Shown piece after piece: positions 24,901 to 36,900 of a stretch of DNA of 64,000 nt (its first letter is position 1; each line of letters starts with the position of its first letter). Position numbers and translations under genes: made by a program. Source of the DNA: Owenia fusiformis (taxonomy: Eukaryota > Annelida > Polychaeta > Sabellida > Oweniidae); the NCBI GenBank assembly GCA_903813345.2, contig CAIIXF020000001.1:32218556-32282555 (forward strand), written 5' to 3'. The notes beneath the pieces are model-generated. The model saw nothing but the letters and a program-made list of their open reading frames with translations. It had not been told where the DNA came from and ran no database searches.

Positions 24901-27900
24901 GATCAGGGATGCTACCAAGTGCTACAGGAATGCTATGAAGCTGGATGAAACAAGTGTACAGGCTCTCACAGGTACGTCTAACAGTACATCTAAGAGTCAT
25001 CTGATTTGATGATATTAGATCTCTATGTTTATCACACCACCAGTGTTGTTATCACATCACCGGTTTTATATAGTTATTATTATGTTGGTGGCATAATCGT
25101 GGTTATTATCATGAGGCATCCCACTTTTTTGTCATCGTGATTCCAGGACAACTGCATATTGGATTCATATACATGATAGAGGATACCAAATTCTAGAGCT
25201 GATTAACTTTTTGGCAGCCATCTTGTTTTCTGGTGGCCATTTCAGAATTTTTTTAACAAATCTTACCATCCCATTTCCAGGAAAACTGCTCATTGGATTG
25301 TTCTCTTTGAACAAAATAGAGGATACCATGTTCTAGTGCTGATTAACTTTTGGGTGGCCATCTTGTTTTCTTGTGGCCATTTTTGAAGTTTTTAAATAAA
25401 TCTTGTCATCGCAATTCTTGGAAAACCACTCATTGAATTTTCTTTGAATTAATACACATGATAGAGGATGTTAATGCCTTGTGTGTCTGTTTGGTGCAGT
25501 GATTTCATTAATGTCAGTTGTGCCTTGTTTATTGTTTATTCATTTTAATTTTATACAACAGGCAACAGCCATAAATGCAAAATATTAGAGAGATCTTCCA
25601 ACCTTTGATCGACAGAAAACTTCATCCAAAATAAAAAAGAAGAATTGTAAAAGTCAAAGTAAACCTATAAGATAATGAGACTTATATACACTTAACAAAC
25701 AAAGCATTACTGCTGAAGTTTGATTTTTATATTAATTTGTAAAAAGTGGTTGATAAGCCCAAGGTGGGCTGGGTAAATTGTATTACACTGTATTACTGAT
25801 GTATATTGCATGTAAGACCAACCACTATAATATGAAATAAACTAAACTAAACTAAACTAAACCATTATTATAGTAGCATCTCATAATGTTAATATGTTTA
25901 TATTCTAGCTCAACAAAGATATAGAAAAGTGTGTGACCAGCCAAATCTGATAGGTCATAAAATAAGATGTAGAATAAGAATCAAGATTATTATGATTTGG
26001 ATAATTATGATAAATAATTTGTGTGCATTTTTCATTTGTTTCGTTTTGTTGTATAGATAATTAATATAAGATTTTGCCTCTTTCCAAGTGCTTTCAATAT
26101 TATAAATGATACTGTTTGTGAACATCTTTCTGGAATGAATGAACACCTCTCTTCAGGAATACCTAAATGTCACAAATACAATCATGTTATCAAAATCTTT
26201 TAATGAAAAAACCTCCTCATGTGAACGGTCTAAACCAGTCTTGGATTACATTCATGTTTTGCTATATTCCATTTAACTGAAGGCAATGTTTCTATAATGC
26301 AGTGTATTCAAACTCACCAACTGAATTGAAAAAGAACAAACTAATCAAATATCAGTATTTAATAATGAGACAATACTTTCAGGTATAATCCAGTGTCAGT
26401 TGACAGATAATCAACTAGAAGATGCATCCCAGCAGCTAGAATTTCTTAATGAAATACAGCAGAGTGTTGGCAACTCAGCGGTAACTTTTAACCTTTACTA
26501 ACTTATTATCCGACCGAACGAAGTTCGAGGGGGATATAGAAAAGCCGTCCGTCCATCCGTTCGTCCGTCCGTTCGTCCGTCCGTCCGTTCGTGTGTCCGG
26601 GCAATAACTCAAATACCGGTTGACGGATTTCATTCAAATTTTATAGGCTTATGCCTTATGGGTGTAGGACCTCTGCTCAAGAAGGAATTTTCAATATGGC
26701 CACTAAATTCAAAATGGCCGCCATTTTTTCGTAAAAAATATAATCTTTGATTACTCAAATACTAGTGGATGGATTTGCTTCAAATTTTATATGCTGTTGC
26801 CCAGGTACAAAGGAGCCTTGCTGAAGAAGACATTTTCAAGATGGCCACCATATTTCAAAATGGCGGCCATTTTTTGTAAAAAAACGTTATCTTTGATAAC
26901 TCAAGGTACCATAGAATGGATTTGGATCAAATTTTATATGCTGTTGCCTGGGTACAAAGGAGCCTTGCTCAAGAAGACATTTTCAAGATGGCCACCATAT
27001 TTCAAAATGGTGGCCATTTTGGTAGCTCAAATACCATTGAATGGATTTGGTTCAAATTTTACATGCTGATGCCTAGGGACATTGGAGCTCTGTTCGAGAA
27101 GGGATTTTCAAGATGGCAGCTAAATTTCAAAATGGCCGCCATTTTTCATCAAAGAATGTAACCTTTGATAAAAGTACCAGTTGACGGATTTGGGTTAAAT
27201 GTATATGCTGATGCCTTTTGGCATAGGAGCTCTGCTAAAGGAAAAATCTAAAGATGACAGCTGAATTTCAAAATGGCAACCATGTTTCATAAAAACACAA
27301 TCTTTGATAATTCAAATACCAGTGGATGAATTTGGCTCAAATTTTATATGGCCACTATTCACCAAAACATGTTTTGTTCGGTGGGATTTGCTACTCCGTG
27401 GAGTTGCTGTTTTTCTAGTATGTAACTTTACTCTATGACATCTTTTAACAAACCACTGCAGTGGACCATGCTTTCATAAGTACATTGAATAAACTAATTC
27501 TGAAAATCCTACAAGACTTTGTAAACATTGCCAGCTACTTCCTGTTCAGTATTCTAATTTCTTTGGTGCTCTCCAAATGAATCCAGCTATACATCACTTA
27601 TCTTCCTATATCTTTTTGGCTGAGTTTTTGAACAAAACATTAACATAATTGGACATTGACAGAACCTTTTGATTATGTACATGTTACAGGAGCTGAGCTA
27701 TTTGACAGCTGTATTGGCCAGGAAGAAGTCAGAGGCTCCTGAGAAAGTAACTGAACTCTTGAAGGCTTCAGTTGAGAAACACTTTGCTGGCATTAAGGTA
27801 CACATTTGTAAACAAACTTTTGTGACATTTCAAGCCTTGGGATAAAATATAATATTTTTAACATTTTCTGTATTCTAATACATTTAAGTATTAAAAATTA

Positions 27901-30900
27901 TATTCAATAATTGCACTTTATAACATTCAGCTATATGTGATTATATCTATTTACTTATTATTTCTATTTCTTTCTTTCTAGCTTTATATCTTGTCATCTT
28001 GATAAATACAAATATATGATATAATCTTTTGTATATTACCCTATAAAGGGTGAATTGAGAAATCAATAAATAAAAATAAAAAATATATACACCCATATGA
28101 AAGTAAACATGTGATAAATTAACAAAATAAAAGCTACTGTGCAAACTGTATATGCATGTCTAATAATACAATATCTGTAATTTCCTAGCTCTCTCTTTGT
28201 TGACTACATCTAAATATATACAATCTATGATGAAACATTTGTTGTAGGCATTGTCCCTTAGCCCAGCTTATTATTTTCACTTGAACCCAGATTTCCTGAT
28301 GCAGATTCTCAATGATTTCCTCATCTATGCACCACAGAAGGTAAGGTGTTTGACCCTCTTACCGAGATTTTCTCAAGACAGTCGTAAAGTAGTGTTTCAA
28401 TTATTGTAAAGGAAGATGGGATATTAGGTTTCACTATGAATAAAATGTCTCAAACAGCATCAAACAGCGCTATTCGTGAAACAGTGCTGGACAGCACTGT
28501 AAAAACAGTACTGTACATCACTGTTTTCAAAAACAGTGCCATATAGCGCTATACTTGTAATATTTATCTACTAAATCTAGGTATATGCAATGTAATTATT
28601 GCTGGAACATAAATATTAAGTAAGCATAGTGTCATCTACACTGGTCAGTATCAAGCAAAGGTAACGGCCGTAACCTTAGCATCAAAGATGGCGGATGGTA
28701 AGTGTTGATTTTGATATTTTTTAGTTTACATTGTTTCTATGTTATAGTTGACGTAATGCTTTGATATTTGAACTGTATCAGGCATATATGTCATGGAAAC
28801 TTTGGAGGATGAGCATTTGTTCATATACCATGTGTAGGCACCACTGTTCAAAGATATCTTCCACCGCTTAAGGGAAGGTAACTGGGATTTGGATTTTACA
28901 AATGATAAGATAACTGATATACGTTAGCTTCACTTGATACTGACCAGTGAACTAGACAGATGTTTATTTTCTGTTTATTCGTTTTATAGCGATGTACAGT
29001 GTTATTCTAGCATCACCTGTTTTGAACAGCGTAGTACAGTACTGTTTTTACAGCGCTATATGGCACTGTTTTTGAAAACAGTGATGTACAGTACTGTTTT
29101 TACAGTGCTGTCCAGCACTGTTTCACAAACTGATGCTGTTTGAGATTGGCAGTTTATTAACGATATGGAGGTAGAATCTATAAACTTCATCAATTTGGAA
29201 AAATATGTTTTTTCATGTTTTAGTGAGGGTTTGTAGATTCAAGTGTTAAATGGAACTTGTATTATTACAGCCTGGATCTCCAGGGCAACCAGTTGATCCT
29301 GTGTTAAAGAGATGTAATGTTATCCTTGAGAGCATCACCCGGTCTGTACCTGGACTCTTAGAGGGTCTCTTCCTCATGGCTAAAGTCAAATACCTCTCAG
29401 GTAGACATTTAGCACATATCATATGAGTTACAATATATGCTCAAATATAATGCACTTAGATAAAATGATAGTACAGGAAGATGTTGATAAAATATTAACA
29501 CTGAAATAGTAGTGAACATACTAATACTTTGAGGAAAGTCAGGTTCTAAATTCTTCACACCATTTGAATTTTTTTTATCAATTACCAATAGACTAGATGC
29601 GAGTAGAAATGATCTTGATTTACGTCATTAAATATTCAAAATTCAGTCAAAGTGATGTCATATTTGAAATCTACATGTAAAAATACTTCTAAAAATATGG
29701 TTTCGAAAATTGTTTATCAACTTTGAAAATTTAATCTTTTTGAAAATGTGACTTCTAGTTCGGGTTGATTTCCCATAGACTCCATATTAAAAAATCACAA
29801 AAAGTGAAATATCTTTTCTTGTATTGGACATTATATCATTTTCTTTTACTGGACATACTTTAATTTGCATAACTATTCGATACATAAGGGCTATATGAAA
29901 ATCGAACCACTAAAACAGATCTAATTTAAATTAAAGGGAACTTTCTACTATACCCGCCATGCTATCTGACCCGAGCGTGCCACCTGGTGGTGAAACTGGT
30001 AACTACCTACTCGCATTTGCGTTATTCAAGTTTGACATCGGTCATATTGGGCAGAAATATACATGTATAAACCATATCTATACACATGTAGGTACATGTT
30101 AGATATACAAGTAGTTTAAAATGTGAATGTATTTCTTATAGGGGACATTGATGCTGCCCAGAGTACCCTGCAGCACTGTCTGGACACTGATGCAACCTTC
30201 TCTGATGCACATATACTCATGGCACAGGTACTAATTAGGATGTACAAGCAAAATTAATGTACTTTTAACATTAAGATAAGACTCACAATATCTTCATTAT
30301 TCATTAATCATTCATGATTGATTAGGAAATATGAAATACATGTACATGTACTTCAACCAGTTCCATTCACTGTTCTGTGTTTAGATCTACCTATACCAGA
30401 ACAACTTCAAACAAGCCAACCAGTCATTAGAGATAGGTCTGAGCTATAACTTTGAGGTGAGAGACCACCCCATATACAACCTTATCAAGGCACGCATCCA
30501 TCGCAAACAGGGAGAGAATGAAGAGGCAGTCAAGACACTACAGATGGCCATGGCATTGCCAGGCATTAAGAAAAGTAGGATTAAATTAATGAGATTAAAT
30601 ATAAAGCTGACAAGTGTAATCATCAGACATGGATGTCCGTTAAATGTTATGAAATGAATTATGTTCATTTGTCAGATATTAAAGAATTGTTCTTTAAAGT
30701 TCAACATTTGAAATGAATTCCTCACTCAGTAAACAAAATGAACTACTTGCACCTTTTTCAATTTCCAATGACAATCAATTCACTTTCTACATGAACAATT
30801 TTTTTCATGCTTTAATTCCAGAAAAGAATACAAGCCCTTTAATTGCCTACACTGGGCCTCATATTAGAAAATATATTTCACATATACTTTTGTTTTTTTT

Positions 30901-33900
30901 CATTAAAATGATATTACATGTTATTTTACAAAAATTAGAAATTCACATTTATTTTCACATTTACTGTTGACTTGCAGGTAGTAGGCATAGTGCTAGTAAA
31001 AAGGGGAAAGTTATCCAGCAGGTGAGCCTCAATGACCGTGTCTCAGTATTCCTGGAGTTAGCAGAGGCTCATAGAGCCCTAGGAGAACAGCATGAGGCAA
31101 CTAAAGTCATGTCAGATGCAACAAATGAATTCCATGGAACTCCTGAAGAAATTCGTATAACAATTGCAAATGCTGAGATGTCAATTGATCGAGGTGATGT
31201 GGAGGGAGCACTGACTATGCTAAGGACAATAACTCCTGATCAGCCATATTTTGTACAAGCTCGGGAAAAAATGGCAAATATTTATTTGAATCATCGGAAA
31301 GATAAACGACTTTATGCTAGTTGCTATAGGTACAGAACTTTTGTCATGTATCTTTTTATTCTGTTCACCTTTTACTCTCGTCAACTCTTTTTCATGGTAC
31401 CATATTACAAACCAAAAATAAAAAAGAGTATACTGTACACGTATAAGAAAAAAGATTTTAATACCCTTAAAACCTTAGACCTTAGTCTCTATTGTAATAC
31501 TAAATCACTTATATGCTGTTTTGATTGTAGAGAATTAGTAGATAAAGCCCCCAGTCCCCACACATGTCTCCTTCTAGGGGATGCCTACATGAGCATCCAG
31601 GAGCCTGAGAAAGCTATTGAGGTCTATGAGACAGCCCTTAAGAAGAATCCTAAAGATGGTTCCCTGGCCAGTAAGATAGGTCAAGCTTTGGTGAAGACAC
31701 ATAATTATGGGAAAGCAATTAGCTATTACGAGGCTGCCCTAAAATCTGGAGGTCAAAATTTCCTGAGGTAAATCTACAGCAGAAGTGGAAAATCTTTTAA
31801 AATATGAAATAAATCCTGTGTAATATCCCTTATCAGTATCCCTTATCAGAATACCAGTAGTATTCTTCACTGATCAAGAAATGTGTCCATGTGTGATGTC
31901 AGAGTGCATTTAATTTGTTTATAAATGCACATGTCTGTTTCTAGGTATGATCTGGCTGAGTTGTTACTGAGGCTGAGGCAATATGAGAAAGCTGAAAAGG
32001 TCCTCAGGATAGCATTAGATACAGACACACCCAGTAAGTGGATCATATGCATGTAGGTTGTAGTAGCATTAGATACAGACACACCTAGTAAGTGGATCAA
32101 AGGCATGTGGGTTGTAGTAGCATTAGATACAGACACACCCAGTAAGTGGATCATATGCATGTAGGTTGTAGTAGCATTAGATACAGACACACCCAGTAAG
32201 TGGATCATATGCATGTGGGTTGCAGTAGCATTAGATACAGACACATCTAGTGAGTGGATCATATGCATGTGGGTTGTAGTAGCATTAGATACAGACACAC
32301 CCAGTAAGTGGATCATATGTATGTAGGTTGTAGTAGCATTAGACAGACACACCAAGTAAGTGGATTATATGAATGTAGGTTGTAGTAGCATGAAACATAG
32401 ACACACCAAGTAAGTGGATCATATGCATGTGGGTTGTAGTAGCATTAGATGCAAACACACCTAGTAAGTGGATCATATGCATGTGGGTTGTAGTAGCATT
32501 AGATACAGACACACCTAGTAAGTGGATCATATGCATGTGGGTTGTAGTAGCATTAGATACAGACGCATCTAGTATGTGGATCATATGCATGTAGGTTGTA
32601 GTAGCATTAGATACAGACACACCAAGTAAGTGGATCATATGCATGTGGGTTGTAGTAGCATTAGATGCAAACACACCTAGTAAGTGGATCATATGCATGT
32701 GGGTTGTAGTAGCATTAGATACAGACACACCTAGTAAGTGGATCATATGCATGTGGGTTGTAGTAGCATTAGATACAGACACACCTAGTAAGTGGATCAT
32801 ATGCATGTGGGTTGTAGTAGCATTAGATACAGACACACCTAGTAAGTGGATCATATGCATGTGGGTTGTAGTAGCATTAGATACAAACACACCTAGTATG
32901 TGGATCATATGCATGTGGGTTGTAGTAACATTAGATACAGACGCACCTAGTAAGTAGATCATATGCATGTGGGTTGTAGTAGCATTAGATACAGAGGTAC
33001 CTAGTAAGTGGATCATATGCATGTGATTTGTAGTAGCATTAGATACAGACACACCTAGTAAGTGGATCATATGCATGTGGCTTGTACTGGCAAAAGTTAC
33101 ATACCTTACTCTTAAAAGCCAGTGAAAAGAATAGCCAACTTTGACAGAATCAATGCTATGTGTGCTTTGTGATTTTCGACTTACTCTATAACACTCACCT
33201 CTTTACAGACCAAGACCTTGAGAGCATCATGGATGAGACGAAGTACCTTGTGCTTCTATCTAAGGTGCATGCCAAGAGCAATAGACCAGATGACTCCCTC
33301 CTGGCATTAAAGAAGGGACATGACACACAGATCAGGGTCCTGAAGAGAGTCCAAGTAGAGCAACCCGACACACTCACTAAGCAAAGACAACTCATGTCTA
33401 GGTAGCATACTATATTCTCACTCTCGAATTCATATTTTTGTTATTATTATAAAGTAACATTTCAGATAAGTGCAGTAGTTAAAATGCACTGTAGTAATAA
33501 AATGAACATATGCACAATGCAAGAGATCTTGGTTGATCATTTCATGTGAGGGATTAGATGAAGCGAAAACTGATACTGAGTAGTGTGTTAAATGATTGCT
33601 ACAAATAAAAGCATTTTCTGGACCAAATATTTGAAGTCCTTTGTTTTCATTGTTGGATATCTGGAAATACAATCTTACTTGAAGTCGTGTTGCTTTTGGG
33701 AGGTTTTTGCCTTTCATTCTGTATTGTTTAACTGATACTAACCGATGTGCATTATTGCAGTATCTGTTGTCAGATGTCAAAACATTCATCAGATCAACGA
33801 GACTTCAAGAAAGCAATAGACTACTACAAGGAGGCTCTCACTTACACTGAGAATGATGCTAAGGTAAGGATTGTTCTTCTGGTCACATCTTAGCTGTCAT

Positions 33901-36900
33901 TGCTCATTCTAACTACTCGAGACCAGCTAATCAAAATGACATTACATATACAGGTACATGCAAAGTTCTTTATTACATGTGCCAAAAAGTAATATGGCAG
34001 TGACTGTAAATTCAATTTTCACTCGACCCCCAGCAGAATTCTGTTCAGAGCTTTATACTGTTTTTTATTTCGCCACCACAAGTGATGGCATTGTTATAGT
34101 CTCCAGCTTTATGCGGATGGTGCTTGGTGGTCGTCAGTCATCATCTGTAAAAAATTGCAGATGGCGACAAATCCTTGGGGCTAGTTATAAACAAAAAATC
34201 ATTATTTCTCTTAAGGGAATTTATCAAAAGAAATATACATTAATTTGTTGATTTCTACTCCATCAATTATTGATCTTAATGTAGGTGATGTTAGCACTCT
34301 GCCATCTGTACCTGCAAACTGAGGATTTGGACTCATGTCAACATCAGTGTATGAAACTGTTGCAGACAGACAAAGAGAATGATGCTGGCCAGGTGGTGAG
34401 TCACTCATCTCACTTGTCATTTTGAGTAATTGCACCTATTTATGATTACACATTTCTCGCTTTCTTTGAATGGCTTAGGCCAGCAAGAAGTGGTCAGGAG
34501 AGAAGATACTATTTCACCTGCCTCAATTCTTAGTATGTCATGATTTACAGAATGACTACTTTTGTAGAATATTATGCTTTTTAGTCAATGTAGTGTGAAA
34601 ATGTAATGTAATTTTTTGATTCACTTTCAAGATGATGGCTGACTTGATGTTCAGGAAGAATGAATATGACTCTGCCATGTACCATTTCCAACAACTCTTG
34701 GAGAGGAAACCTGACAACTTTGAGGCTTTAGCAAGGCTAGTTGACCTGATGAGGCGTGCAGGCAAACTGGAAGAGGTGCCTAGATTCCTGGAACTTGCAG
34801 AAAATGCCTCATCCAGGGCCTCCATGGATCCTGGGTACAACTACTGTAAAGGACTCTTTGAATGGTAAAATTATTCTTTAATTATCCCAGTGAACAAAGT
34901 TAAGAGGGATGTAGATGTAGAGACGCAATTTGTTCATCCATTTGTTTGTCTGTCTGGGTGATAAGTTAGTATCGGGGCCCACTCAATTTTCACAACTGCT
35001 TCCTTAGAGAATAATCCACCTTGCAAAAACGAGTGTACATGTACATGTAAAGTCTGTTGGACAATGTACAGTATTAAATTAAATATTAACTGTTCAATAT
35101 TCACCTTATAGGTATATTGGCAACCCCAACACAGCCTTAAAACATTTCAACAAGGCCAGGAAAGACTCTGACTGGGGACAGAAGGCCACCTACAACATGA
35201 TAGAAATCTGCCTTAACCCAGACAATGACACCATTGGGGGAGAGGTCTTTGAAAGCACAGACTCAGAGGGGTAAGGCATTAATTGTATATTAGTAACAGC
35301 ACATTGAATTGAGTAGTATTGTTTCATTATATCAACATACTGACATATACTATATTATACAGATTTTGATTGATTTTGTGTCTACATTTCTTCTATCACA
35401 CTGTATTTGTCTACTTTGGTGCTACTTAATTTGGTGATTTTCTGTTTTTGGACCTTTTGGCGTCTATTTAATTTGGCGGTTTTTCAATTGTCCCAGACAT
35501 CCTCCCATCCAGCCCAATTCAAGATACTCATTGCTAGTGTTATTGATGAACAATTTCTTCAAAATTTCTTGTTTTTATATAAATTTCTTCAATATTTTTT
35601 TTTTGTTATTTTTATAACTTTAAACAGCCCAGTCATCTTGGTACCTTTCTTATAACCAAAAGTGCACAAAATGAAAAATATGTCATATTCCCGGAATTTT
35701 GGCAACTATTTAATTTGGCGTTTTTTTAATTGGCCGAAATTCCCCAATTTAATGCGCTCGCCAAACTAAAGACAAATACAATATTTGATCATCATGAAAT
35801 GAAATAAAAATGCCCTGTATAGAATATATTTACTGACTTTATTTAGGCTGAACGAAACACCAATCCCAGTTCCAAAACAATCACCTGGCTTGCCTACAAT
35901 GAAGCAGTCCTCCTCCAATAGACCCATTGTTCCTCCATTAGACATTTCCCCTATTACAAATACCAATCATTTGGGAAAATTTGACATAAGTCCCCAGGTC
36001 CGCCCCACTGCTCCTGAACCTGATGATTCCCAAGGTTCCTGGGTAGAGAACCAACCAGAATCACCCCCTCCTAGTCCAGCAGGGCAGGCAAACAATACCC
36101 TTAGACTACTTGATCAACCTATAATGCTGACCTTGAATGAGTTGACTGATCAACTTAGACATCTTACAGCAGATGACCTCATGCCTAGAAAACGTTTTAT
36201 AAAAAAGTAACTTAGTTAAGGGTCAAAGTTAAGACTGTTAGATACAATATTTTTGTTAAGTTGCACATTTTCATTCATATAAATAACTGGTTGAATAAAT
36301 GGAATTTTATGTGTTTAAGTGATTCTTTTCTTCAAAAGTCTGCTCTTTTGACAACATTTAACCATCTTCCATCAATTGCTCCAAGTTCAAATCTCTTCAG
36401 CGCAGTTTTTGACAATGAAGAATTATTATACTGTTATAAAGAAAAATTATCTGCTTCAACGTAAAAAATACTAATTGTCCACTAAAATCTAATGGTACAG
36501 TTTACGTAAAATACACAAATATATGGCTGTATGATAATTGAAAGTATTTTTTAGCTCTTCTGAGAAAAATGACAGTGAACAGTTGGCAGTGAAGACTGCG
36601 GAAAAACTGCTGAAGGTAAGTTCATTGTTCTATGAAGATGTAATAGGTCTTTCGCTGTTTTGATTGAACTCTAAACCATTTCCTGAATCGAATTCTTGAA
36701 ATGAAATTGTCTTTCCGATTTTTCATATTTGGTTGTAGGGAAAGATAATTACATTATGATATCAAAATTCTTCAGCTTTATTTAGTTATTATGAATTAGA
36801 AGTTTCTCATGTCCTCAAAGTGGAATTAAACCATGAATATTACTATATTTTTGGATCATACATTAGGTTAATTACATGCATTTCAGTGGGAACATAAAGG

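Noticed and set aside
31867-33076. Minus-strand frames of 162 and 245 codons with 18-residue [15 protein letters not shown]-type repeats
   Set aside because: These are the antisense of the 54-bp intronic array in TTC21B; both strands are open because the unit is 18 codons long.
32011-33088. CRISPR-like reading of regularly spaced repeats
   Set aside because: The repeats are directly contiguous with no unique spacers, and this is an animal intron.
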